This document shows, in pieces, positions 17,815-24,920 of a stretch of DNA of 64,000 bases. Where the stretch lies: the NCBI RefSeq assembly GCF_010669145.1, contig NZ_CP048640.1, positions 12,296 to 76,295 on the forward strand, written 5' to 3'. The notes under the pieces were generated by a model. That model was given only the letters and a program-made list of their open reading frames with translations. It did not search any database and had not been told where the DNA came from. The stretch is from Rhizobium oryzihabitans. GTDB taxonomy: Bacteria; Pseudomonadota; Alphaproteobacteria; Rhizobiales; Rhizobiaceae. The translations under genes were made by a program, and so were the position numbers. Within the stretch, counting starts at the first letter, position 1, and the number at the start of each line of letters is the position of its first letter.

Positions 17815-18130
17815 CGCATAGCCCCGCAGTGGGCGAAGCCTTCACCCACCGTTCCGGTGGATGTGCTCTCACATCCTCCGGAACGAAGGGGGGAGGGCGA
17901 AGCCCGCTCCCCGTTGGTGCGCGGGTCTAGTCATGGGTCTGGCTGGCTGAAAAACGGAAGGTTCGCCGCCCTGGCGGTGAAAGCCGTTTTTCTGACGGAT
18001 GGACAGGCGGCAGCCTGCTTGCCCATTGGCGAGATCTGCGCACCATCGTAGAGCGGGGAAATCAAACAGTAGGGGAGGGCATTAAGCGCAGCGTATGCTC
18101 ATTGCGAATGAGACCGCTAAAGCGGTCACT
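17815..18130 (-). repeat. Structured leader repeat, copy 1 (before the methyltransferase)
   Basis: First of four near-identical blocks of about 300 bp, each directly upstream of a leftward gene. It contains a hairpin with arms GTTCCGG.GGATGTG / CACATCC.CCGGAAC, a long stem GAAAAACGG ... CCGTTTTTC enclosing TTCGCCGCC/GGCGGTGAA, the dyad CTCATT-GCG-AATGAG (18098-18112) and the dyad GACCGC-TAAA-GCGGTC (18112-18127). Small open frames inside it are conserved only because the DNA is conserved. This copy diverges from the others in the last ~25 bp before the gene. Confidence 0.85.
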
Positions 18131-18380
18131 TTTTCCTTCTTCTGGAGCCGCCCTCGCGTGAGGTGGGGCGCCGGGAGGGGACGGGGATGCCGTGTCCCAT
18201 CATTATCGGCCGCGGTCGCGGCCGGAGCCTTCGCCGTCACTTCGGCGCTATGGGGAGCGCGTTCTGGCTTCGGCTCAAAACGAACGTCATTGAAAATGAA
18301 GGACTATCAACGAGATTCGACCGCTCTGTGACTGAACTAGTGCGCCAGGCCGAGAGGTTTACGATGGAGCTGGCTCAGTA
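18131..18380. other. Intergenic, GC-rich, no gene
   Basis: Contains several short dyads (for example GGCCGCG...CGCGGCC near 18212-18226) but no convincing gene. It separates the upstream membrane gene from leader repeat copy 1. Confidence 0.4.
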
Positions 18381-18701
18381 TCAGGATTCTGCGGCGCGTA
18401 CTCGGACCAAAAACGGGTCCAAGAAAGGCACTGTTTCCCAATCATCTCCACCATATTCCTCTGCGTGAGTCTTTCGCCACGCGATTTCCTCGGCGGCAAG
18501 GGCGCGAGGCATGACGCCGATAACGTGAAAAAGCCCACCCAAAAGACCAGATGCTAGAGCAAGGGTATTGATTAGTGCGACTGCCGTGCCACTCCAGAAG
18601 GGCAATTCCGAAACAGCAAGCAAAATCATCATGACCGCGCCCGGAATAATAAGTCCGGCGCGGACTGCCGGGCTTTTCGCGATAGTGACAAAATTGGGCA
18701 T
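18381..18701 (-). CDS. Small membrane protein of unknown function
   Basis: 106 residues with two hydrophobic segments (about 14-31 and 38-62), the first rich in Gly/Ile (AGLIIPGAVMMILLAV), and a charged C-terminal third (EEIAWRKTHAEEYGGDDWE). No family was recognised. It is preceded by GC-rich repeat copy a and followed by leader repeat copy 1. Coding is supported by the membrane pattern and sensible amino-acid use. Confidence 0.6.
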   Translation of the reverse strand: MPNFVTIAKSPAVRAGLIIPGAVMMILLAVSELPFWSGTAVALINTLALASGLLGGLFHVIGVMPRALAAEEIAWRKTHAEEYGGDDWETVPFLDPFLVRVRAAES

Positions 18702-18820
18702 GGCTCAAACTCTCACAGCTTCAGGCTACCAATCGCTGCTCGATCTCTGTCGCATGCAGCACCACCGGACTTCACCATAGACGAGGCTTGGCAAAAAGAG
18801 AATCGGCAAAGTCGTGAAAT

Positions 18821-18920
18821 GGGCGGGGGGGGAGTTCGAGGGGCGGGGCTTCAGGGGAGCCCTTCGAAGCCGGTCGGGTTCCTCGCAAAACCCGACCGGC
18901 CGCCGCATCTCCTGATGCGG
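18821..18920 (-). repeat. GC-rich structured repeat family 2, copy a
   Basis: Block with GGGCGGGG.GG.GTTCGAGGGGC followed by GGTCGGGTT and AACCCGACC around the loop CCTCGCAA, ending near GCCGCATCTCC. A second copy lies at 20106-20205 and a partial one at 24808-24866. Each is upstream of a leftward gene. The main stem differs between copies a and b by a compensated base pair. Confidence 0.75.
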
Positions 18921-18969
18921 AGATCTTAGGATCTAAATTTGGACAACCGCCAAAAAGCAGCCCGTGCAG

Positions 18970-19776
18970 CTATTCGCGCCAATGCTTCGCAACCCATTCT
19001 ACAGGGCGCATGAAATGACGAAGAAATTGAAAGGGGCGCTTTCGGCGAAAACCGTAATCGACGAATGCTTTTAGATGCTGTCGCAGAGTAATGCCTTGAC
19101 GACCCGACCATCCGCCACGGATGGCATCCTCCGGCAGGATTTCTCCGGGAAAAATCACAATCTTTGCGCCCGCCGGGAGTCGGGCGGGAAAAAAGAGGTT
19201 GAGTGGGAAGGGAAGCAAACACTGAAAACGGAAATGACGGATCCATTTTCCCGGAAAAAACTTGATCCCGCCCGGCGCTTCACGCGTGACAAATCGCTGT
19301 TCATATCCATATTTCTCGGCTACACCCGCGGGATCAGCGGCAAACTTGGTCTGAATGGGAACGAGCTTACCAATCGGAAAACGATAAACGGATGTCTGCC
19401 CCAGACGCTCGAACGGCTTTGCCGCATTTCGTGCCAAGATCACGTCCTCGGGATTACCGAATGTGAAGAATCCGTCCAGTGAGTCCGTTACAACCAGATC
19501 CAGATCCAAAAAGAGCACGACCCCTGATAGCGATCCCAGCTTTGGTCCCCAAAGGCGTGACTTGGGCCATATACCGCGCCTTGTTTCTGGAATTTCGTAG
19601 TCGATAACAGGAAGATCTTCACACAGGACTTCGGAGCGGATTCCCTCCCGACTGTCAGTAAAGCAGGTGAATGTGAACGGTGGAGTTATGTTTCTCTCCA
19701 CCATGGCGTAAAGCCGGTTGATATAAGGCGCACCGTATTTCGTACCCCAATTTATACAGATAATCTGCTTTATCAC
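18970..19776 (-). CDS. Putative glycosyltransferase
   Basis: About 268 residues if begun at the GTG that gives VIKQIICINWGTKYGAPYINRLYAMV. This opening matches a family of small glycosyltransferases with a conserved KQIICxxWGTKYG start and a DxD-type centre, seen here as LFLDLDLVVTDSL. An ATG 29 codons upstream (19863) gives an atypical N-terminus and is less likely. The C-terminus is basic and aromatic (FRRKRPFQFLRHFMRPVEW), which suggests membrane association. The acceptor is unknown; surface polysaccharide modification is a guess. Confidence 0.65.
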   Translation of the reverse strand: MIKQIICINWGTKYGAPYINRLYAMVERNITPPFTFTCFTDSREGIRSEVLCEDLPVIDYEIPETRRGIWPKSRLWGPKLGSLSGVVLFLDLDLVVTDSLDGFFTFGNPEDVILARNAAKPFERLGQTSVYRFPIGKLVPIQTKFAADPAGVAEKYGYEQRFVTREAPGGIKFFPGKWIRHFRFQCLLPFPLNLFFPARLPAGAKIVIFPGEILPEDAIRGGWSGRQGITLRQHLKAFVDYGFRRKRPFQFLRHFMRPVEWVAKHWRE

Positions 19777-20222
19777 GTCACTCGGTCCAGAAAGCGCCCC
19801 GGCCAAAAACCAGAGAAAGGGTATTGTAGCACGGGTCGGTCTATGACCTAGTTCATGGGTCAAGCTACGCCGAATTTTTCGCCATGTCGACTAACGATTG
19901 GGTCGGAGAAGCTCCAGATTATCCTGGGCAAGCAGGCCAAACCGAGTTCAGCCGATTGCTGTTTTCGTCCGAAAACAAATGAATGCCGTCCAAAGACGGG
20001 GATATCCTTATCTCCTCGCCGACCGCCTGGCCTATGCGTTCGCGATTGCGCTCGAGGCGGGCTTTTAGCAACCCCTGCACATTGGTCCAGTCGAAACGCA
20101 AATCGGGTGGGCGGGGAGGTCGAGGGGCGGGGCTTTAGGGGAGCCCTTCGAAGGCGGCCGGGTTCCTCGCAAAACCCGGCCTGTGGTATCGCCGCATCTC
20201 CCGGCGTTCCCATTCATGTAAT
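19777..20222. other. Intergenic with GC-rich repeat
   Basis: About 445 bp. The right part is repeat family 2 copy b; the left part (19870-20100) has no credible gene. Confidence 0.5.
20106..20205 (-). repeat. GC-rich structured repeat family 2, copy b
   Basis: Same layout as 18821-18920: GGGCGGGGAGGTCGAGGGGC, then GGCCGGGTT and AACCCGGCC around CCTCGCAA. Relative to copy a the stem carries C-G instead of T-A at one pair, a compensatory change. Confidence 0.75.
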
Positions 20223-20531
20223 CTAACAGAGAACCGCAAGCGTCAATCCGCTCATGCTAGAAAGATGAGCGGCAATGCGCTGTGCCTCGTCAAAATTGTC
20301 GCAATCGGTGATGGCTTCGCAACCGCCCTCAATAAGATGTCCGTAGATAGTGAAAAATTCCGCATCGGCGCGGGACTGCCCGCCCTCGATGCACGTACCG
20401 TCTGCCCCTTCCTCGGCGGCATCGATGCAGCCGCCAAGTTCAAGGTTCGTGAATTTGCTCCAGTCTGGCTCTCGAAACGCAGTGCAGCAGTTGAAAAGCT
20501 CTGCAGGTGAAAAAGAAGGGCCGGGGCGCAT
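20223..20531 (-). CDS. Conserved-looking hypothetical protein
   Basis: 102 residues starting MRPGPSFSPAELFNCC. The start overlaps the preceding DUF932 stop (TAATG), so the two genes are translationally coupled; the longer frame from 20576 would lie inside DUF932 and is rejected. Acidic and cysteine-containing (LELGGCIDAAEEGADG; ITDCDNFDEAQRIA), no membrane segment. No family recognised. Confidence 0.6.
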   Translation of the reverse strand: MRPGPSFSPAELFNCCTAFREPDWSKFTNLELGGCIDAAEEGADGTCIEGGQSRADAEFFTIYGHLIEGGCEAITDCDNFDEAQRIAAHLSSMSGLTLAVLC

Positions 20532-21385
20532 TAGCGTGCGCCCTTCAACTTGGCCATTTCGGCTCCAAGGTGCCAAAGTGCTTTGTTCAGCTTTATGTCC
20601 TGATCGATGCCAGTAACGGCGCGTGACTTTACGCGGCGCGGCCGTCCAAGATCGTCGCGACCAAAAGCCCGGAGGCCTCCCTTAATCGCGTTCTCCTGCA
20701 CCACATTCCACGTCGTCCATAGGTCATCGGAAACATCATCGGCGCGGCGCTGCTTCAAAAGTTGGGCGGGCTGGATCGGTGTTGTTACGGCGCCGTCCGC
20801 ATCACCGAAACGGAGCATGTGGGCGCTCTGTGCAAGAATTTCCTTCTCATCACTATTGAGACGTAGCGTAGACCAGTCCTGCGGGGCCGCCAGCGCGTTT
20901 TCGGCGGCCTTGAGGACCGTATAGGTGCCGTCGATGACTTTCGCCTGTACGTCACCAGAATGGCGAACCTTGATTTCCTCAATCGTGCCGGTCTGCGTCA
21001 CGAGTGAGTTGAGGCAACGCACGCGGAAGAGGCCAGCCATCAATTCATAAGCACTGCTGCCGTCGTTGGCATTCTTCAGGAGGATTTCGCAAACGGTATC
21101 GCCCACGCTGTAGATCTTGCCATCGTCGATGCGGCGAAGGCGAATAAGATGCTTGGTATAGTCTGCCTTGCTTTCGGTCCGTGATGATGACTGCTTTGCA
21201 CCGACAGCAACAAAGCCTTCCTTTTCGAGGCCACGGAGGACTTCGATTGTGGGGATCGGCTGAAAACGCTCTGACCGGCTTTCGTGCGCCGTCTTGGCAA
21301 AGATCGACGGGGCGAGTTTGCGCAGCTCGTCCTCAGTCAAAGCGCGGCCGGTGTCGAAACGTGCGGTGCTTGTGTAAACGGTCAT
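20531..21385 (-). CDS. DUF932 plasmid/phage-like protein
   Basis: 284 residues starting MTVYTSTARFDTGRALTEDE. The body resembles DUF932 proteins common on alphaproteobacterial plasmids (LIRLRRIDDGKIYSVGDTVCEILLKNAND; ELMAGLFRVRCLNSLV). The function is not established; the family often sits among anti-restriction and establishment genes. The ATG at 21385 follows leader repeat copy 2 directly; an open frame reaching back to 21538 reads into the repeat and is spurious. Confidence 0.8.
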   Translation of the reverse strand: MTVYTSTARFDTGRALTEDELRKLAPSIFAKTAHESRSERFQPIPTIEVLRGLEKEGFVAVGAKQSSSRTESKADYTKHLIRLRRIDDGKIYSVGDTVCEILLKNANDGSSAYELMAGLFRVRCLNSLVTQTGTIEEIKVRHSGDVQAKVIDGTYTVLKAAENALAAPQDWSTLRLNSDEKEILAQSAHMLRFGDADGAVTTPIQPAQLLKQRRADDVSDDLWTTWNVVQENAIKGGLRAFGRDDLGRPRRVKSRAVTGIDQDIKLNKALWHLGAEMAKLKGAR

Positions 21386-21389
21386 GATT

Positions 21390-21735
21390 AAGTCTCCAAC
21401 GGTTCCCGAAATCCGAGAGGCAAGCCCGCAGTGGGCGAAGCCTTTCACCCACCGTTCCGGTGGATGTGCTCTCACATCCTCCGGAACGAAGGGGGGAAGG
21501 GCGAAGCCCGCTCCCCGTTGGTGCGCGGGTCTAGTCATGGGTCCGGCTGGCTGAAAAACGGAAGGTTCGCCGCCCTGGCGGTGAAAGCCGTTTTTCTGAC
21601 GGGCGGACAGGCGATAGCCTGCTCGCCCATTGGCGAGATCTGCGGACCATCGTAGAGCGGGGAAATCAAACAGTGGGGAAGGGCATTAAGCGCAGCGTAT
21701 GCTCATTGCGAATGAGACCGCTAAAGCGGTCGCTC
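21390..21735 (-). repeat. Structured leader repeat, copy 2 (before DUF932)
   Basis: Second near-identical leader, including the gene-proximal block CTCCAACGGTTCCCGAAATC shared with copies 3 and 4, the hairpins described for copy 1, and the terminal dyad GACCGC-TAAA-GCGGTC (21716-21731). Confidence 0.85.
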
Positions 21736-21754
21736 TTTCTCTTCAGGACAAGTG

Positions 21755-21838
21755 ATCGTAACCGGAACGGCGGAGACGGCCGCCAGGGCGGCTCCGTGGC
21801 GAAGCCATAGAGCGCGCTCGCAACGCGATGGCCCGAAG
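21755..21838. repeat. Structured intergenic repeat family 3, copy a
   Basis: Begins with a 22-bp sequence (ATCGTAACCGGAACGGCGGA..) present exactly at 23169-23190, then a hairpin GCCGCC-AG-GGCGGC, then CGTGGCGAAGCCATAG and a stem CTCGC...GCGA. Copy b has the same framework with a different first hairpin. Confidence 0.65.
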
Positions 21839-21845
21839 TTGATGA

Positions 21846-21995
21846 TCATGCGCTGAGGGGCATGGGAGCGTAGGCAGCAGCAAGCGAGATATAGAGGAAC
21901 ACCATGAAAATCTTGGTACCAAAAACCCAACGAGGGTGAACTAGCGCCAGGACATGGACTGCGGCGATGATGAAGTAAATGGTTGCGGTGAGCAT
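21846..21995 (-). CDS. 49-residue membrane protein (small ORF)
   Basis: ATG at 21995 preceded by AAGGAAA at good spacing. The product starts MLTATIYFIIAAVHVLALVH, has a PRWVFGTK loop, then a second hydrophobic segment MVFLYISLAAAYAPM and stop. Two short transmembrane helices in 49 residues is not random sequence. It is upstream of leader repeat copy 2 on the same strand. Function unknown. Confidence 0.55.
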   Translation of the reverse strand: MLTATIYFIIAAVHVLALVHPRWVFGTKIFMVFLYISLAAAYAPMPLSA

Positions 21996-22047
21996 GGGCG
22001 TTTCCTTGCAATTGGCTTCTAACCAAAAAGGACCTCAGCTCCATGAT

Positions 22048-22086
22048 TTTATCTCAGGGGAAAAAAAAATAACGAAGTGAGATAAA
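22048..22086. promoter_or_regulatory. Inverted repeat upstream of the sigma-like gene
   Basis: TTTATCTCA (22048-22056) and TGAGATAAA (22078-22086), perfect 9-bp arms with a 21-bp A-rich spacer, about 65 bp before the start at 22150. Candidate operator or hairpin. Confidence 0.45.
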
Positions 22087-22149
22087 TAGACGGGTCTGGT
22101 GTCCCATATAAACGAAGGGCAGAATTGCTCGAAGAAAATGCGAGGCATA

Positions 22150-22722
22150 ATGATCACGTATTCATTGAGCGATTTTGTAGGGTCCCTGTCGACAAAGGAC
22201 TTTGAGCTGCTCCACAAGCGTTGGGTTCTCTATGCATCACGATTGATCGCGAAGCACGGATGTCAGACGCGTATCGAGCCAACCGAAGTGGTCGGCGAGA
22301 CATTCTATTTGGTCGAATCCTCCGCGAGGGGCTATGCGTGTCCCGAAGGCATGGATATCGGAGAGTTTTTCGTTTCGAAGCTCCGTACAACCGTCGAGCG
22401 GTTAGCAAAGCAGGTTAAGCGTGATGCAAAACGTTCGACCGAGTTCAATGACAATCTTATTCCGTGGCAACAGGAGGGGGAATCGTTCTCCGAGTACGCA
22501 GATGAACTGACGGAAAAGTTACGCTGCAGCCTAGCTGACGGCCGATCTTCTGAGGGTCTGATCAAGTATGTCACGATGATGCCCCACATTATCCAGGGTG
22601 GCTTCGATCAGAACTATGCGGCAGAATTGCTCGGAAAGACCACTGGCAACCTCGCGAATTATCGACATCGTATCGAATCGCGTTTCTTTCCTACAAGCGC
22701 ACTCAAAAAGCACGGTAAGTGA
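22150..22722 (+). CDS. Sigma-70-like / HTH protein (putative ECF-type regulator)
   Basis: 190 residues starting MITYSLSDFVGSLSTKDFE, preceded by GAGG. Residues about 18-75 look like sigma region 2 (LHKRWVLYASRLIAKHG ... EPTEVVGETFYLV). The C-terminus has a candidate region 4 HTH (QNYAAELLGKTTGNLANYRHRI). It is shorter and more divergent than canonical ECF sigma factors, so it may be a plasmid sigma-like regulator or only an HTH protein. It is followed 25 bp later by a small co-directional gene that could be its partner. Confidence 0.5.
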   Translation: MITYSLSDFVGSLSTKDFELLHKRWVLYASRLIAKHGCQTRIEPTEVVGETFYLVESSARGYACPEGMDIGEFFVSKLRTTVERLAKQVKRDAKRSTEFNDNLIPWQQEGESFSEYADELTEKLRCSLADGRSSEGLIKYVTMMPHIIQGGFDQNYAAELLGKTTGNLANYRHRIESRFFPTSALKKHGK

Positions 22723-22747
22723 GCGCAATCAACTCAAGGGTTTTCTC

Positions 22748-23119
22748 ATGTCTAATTACACCACTGATGTCGTCGAGCGAGACGCTCTATGGAGTGAGAT
22801 TTCGGACCTTTCCTCCGCTGAACTTGACCTTGAGCTGAACGCAATGGGCGTATCGGCGCGAAAAGTCGCAGAAGCGCGTGTAACACTCCAAAGCTATGTT
22901 TCTATTTCAGAGGCTAGCTCTACCTGCTTTGAAGACTTGTGGCCTATCTGCCGATCATCGGTTGGTTCAACGCTTTGCACACACAAGGTAATATACAGGA
23001 GCGATGGCTCGTGTCTAACGTTCAAACTAGAACATCCAAAAACGGAAACCGAATTGGATCAGACCTTACTCTTATTTAACGCAAACTTTGCGGCCCATAA
23101 CCTAGCGCAGAACAAATAG
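22748..23119 (+). CDS. Hypothetical protein downstream of the sigma-like gene
   Basis: 123 residues starting MSNYTTDVVERDALWSEISD. Soluble, acidic N-terminal half with helical character (SSAELDLELNAMGVSARKVAEARV). No membrane segment and no recognised family. Its position suggests a regulatory partner such as an anti-sigma factor, but nothing in the sequence proves it. Confidence 0.5.
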   Translation: MSNYTTDVVERDALWSEISDLSSAELDLELNAMGVSARKVAEARVTLQSYVSISEASSTCFEDLWPICRSSVGSTLCTHKVIYRSDGSCLTFKLEHPKTETELDQTLLLFNANFAAHNLAQNK

Positions 23120-23168
23120 AGCCATGTCCTATCGCTTCGCGATGACTTGCCGTGTCTGCCATTAAGCT

Positions 23169-23258
23169 ATCGTAACCGGAACGGCGGAGATCGAAGCAAA
23201 GCGGCTTCGTGCCGAAGCGATAGGGCGCCGTCGCACATTGTGCGATGGCGCGAATAAG
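23169..23258. repeat. Structured intergenic repeat family 3, copy b
   Basis: Exact 22-bp match to the start of copy a, then a hairpin GAAGC...GCTTC, then CGTGCCGAAGCGATAG and a stem GTCGCAC-ATT-GTGCGAT. It lies between the convergent hypothetical gene and DNA ligase, a position suited to a bidirectional terminator. Confidence 0.65.
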
Positions 23259-23262
23259 GGCC

Positions 23263-24303
23263 TTAGCAAAGGCGATAGACCTCAGCGTTGTCCTGCACGT
23301 CGCGAACGCCTTTGTATGATGCATGACGAAGTTTGCCTTCAAGCGTCCGCGCGCGATATTCGACTTCAGCGATCAGCGTTGGCTGCGCCCAGACGATATT
23401 CTTGCGTGCGCCTGTGTAGACAACGGGCGGCCGCTTGCATTTCAGACGGTCGAGAAGGGCGCGGAGCTTCTTCGTCTGGGCTTCCTTAAAACCCGTTCCC
23501 ACCGAACCGACATATACAATGTCGTCGCCGCGATAGGCGGCGAGCAACAGCGACCCAATTCCGCCGAGCGCGTTGGTGGACGGCTCGTAGCCGATAATGA
23601 AAAAGCTGTCGCTCTGAACGCACTTGACTTTGAGCCAGTCGCCTTGGCGGCCGGATCGGTAGGAGCTATCGCGATGTTTCGCGATAATGCCCTCGAGACC
23701 AAAATTGCAGGCGGATGCGAGTAACGCATCGCCTTCCGCTTCGATGGTTTCGGAAAACATGATACCAGGTGTTTCGGCGGGAATAAGATCCTCGAGGACA
23801 TGTCGGCGAGAGGATAGCTCCATGCTCCTTAGATCGTGGCCGTCGAAATATAAGAGGTCGAAGGCGACGAAAATCGCGTCGGAAGATTTAGCGCTGCCTG
23901 AAGCTCCACCGAGCGATTTTTGCAGAAGCCCGAAATCGGATCGGCCTTGTTCATCCAGGACAACAGCCTCGCCATCGATGATAGCAGTCGCCACGGGTAG
24001 TTTCTCCGCGGCGGCCGCGATCGTCGGAAAACGATGTGTCCAGTCGTGGCCTCCGCGAGTGAGTATGCGAACGCGGCCGAGCTCGATGTGAACCGCAATG
24101 CGATAACCGTCCCATTTGACCTCGAAAAGCCAATCGTCACCTTTTGGAGGCCTAGCTTTGAGGAGTGCAAGGCACGGTTCAACCCGGTCCGGCATGGGAT
24201 CGAGCGGCAAGTTTGGCTGAGCGGGATCCCGCCTGCGGCGGGCGCGAGAACGCAGCGGTTCATCATGCCTCAGAAGAGGCTGAGTTTTTCTTGGCTTCTT
24301 CAT
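23263..24303 (-). CDS. ATP-dependent DNA ligase (LigD ligase-domain type)
   Basis: 346 residues. The adenylation site is EVKWDGYR with lysine 63; further nucleotidyltransferase motifs are IIDGEAVVLDE, FVAFDLLYFDG, EGIIAKH and WLKVKC, with a C-terminal OB-fold region. It is the stand-alone ligase module of bacterial NHEJ ligases, without the polymerase or phosphoesterase domains. No Ku gene is seen in the window. It would seal breaks or nicks, perhaps during plasmid entry (inference). Confidence 0.88.
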   Translation of the reverse strand: MKKPRKTQPLLRHDEPLRSRARRRRDPAQPNLPLDPMPDRVEPCLALLKARPPKGDDWLFEVKWDGYRIAVHIELGRVRILTRGGHDWTHRFPTIAAAAEKLPVATAIIDGEAVVLDEQGRSDFGLLQKSLGGASGSAKSSDAIFVAFDLLYFDGHDLRSMELSSRRHVLEDLIPAETPGIMFSETIEAEGDALLASACNFGLEGIIAKHRDSSYRSGRQGDWLKVKCVQSDSFFIIGYEPSTNALGGIGSLLLAAYRGDDIVYVGSVGTGFKEAQTKKLRALLDRLKCKRPPVVYTGARKNIVWAQPTLIAEVEYRARTLEGKLRHASYKGVRDVQDNAEVYRLC

Positions 24304-24395
24304 CGGGTGAGCCTAGCACGAAGCTTTTACAAAACGTCACCATTTCGACGGAAGGGCCAGTTGGACTGGCCTCTTTAAATCAGTGGTCTCGTTCC

Positions 24396-24797
24396 TCAGG
24401 AACTGACGTCCTGAGAAGCGATCGATTTGACCAATGAGAGGACCTTTCGCCTCACGTCGCTGTTTTCGATTTTTGCAAAGGCAGTGTTTAACGCTATCGC
24501 CTCAGGTGTTTGGAGAAATTGCGTGAAATCGTTTTCAGGTGCTTCGCCCTGGCTCTCCGTAGAGGCGCTGTCCTCGAAGAAGGTTGCCACGGGAACATCG
24601 AACACGGCCGCGATTGCCTGCAAGCGGCTGGCACCGACGCGGTTCACTCCTTTCTCGTACTTCTGCACCTGCTGAAACGTGACACCCAGCTGCTCAGCAA
24701 GTTTGCTCTGGCTGAAGCCGAGACGCATGCGGTGTAGGCGGATACGAGCGCCCACGTTAATATCGATCTGGTTTGGGGTTTTGGGCGAATTCTTCAT
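24396..24797 (-). CDS. XRE-family HTH transcriptional regulator
   Basis: 133 residues from MKNSPKTPNQIDINVGARIR. The HTH is at about residues 15-70 (RLHRMRLGFSQSKLAEQLGVTFQQVQKYEKG). It matches small Cro/C1-type regulators common in Rhizobiales. AAGGACC precedes the ATG. The upstream region holds repeat family 2 copy c. Likely an autoregulated plasmid repressor; target unknown. Confidence 0.85.
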   Translation of the reverse strand: MKNSPKTPNQIDINVGARIRLHRMRLGFSQSKLAEQLGVTFQQVQKYEKGVNRVGASRLQAIAAVFDVPVATFFEDSASTESQGEAPENDFTQFLQTPEAIALNTAFAKIENSDVRRKVLSLVKSIASQDVSS

Positions 24798-24807
24798 ATC
24801 AGGTCCT

Positions 24808-24866
24808 TCGGGTGGGCGGGGAGTTCGAGGGGCAGGGCGACAGGGGCGCCCCTCGACCTGGTCAGA
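24808..24866 (-). repeat. GC-rich structured repeat family 2, partial copy c
   Basis: GGTGGGCGGGGAGTTCGAGG followed by a shortened variant ending near CCCTCGACC. It shares the first part of copies a and b but lacks their second hairpin. Located directly upstream of the XRE gene start. Confidence 0.6.
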
Positions 24867-24920
24867 CACGGAATGGAAACCGGTCGCAGCCGGGAGAAGA
24901 CTGCGACCGGCGCGGCTGCT

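Noticed and set aside
17857..18051. Open frame of 64 codons in leader repeat copy 1, with 64-74-codon counterparts at 21431, 26903 and 35230
   Set aside because: They read MDVLSHPPERR... or similar and are alike only because the DNA repeat is alike. They run against the direction of the leaders' genes, have no ribosome sites, and their hairpins explain the conservation better.
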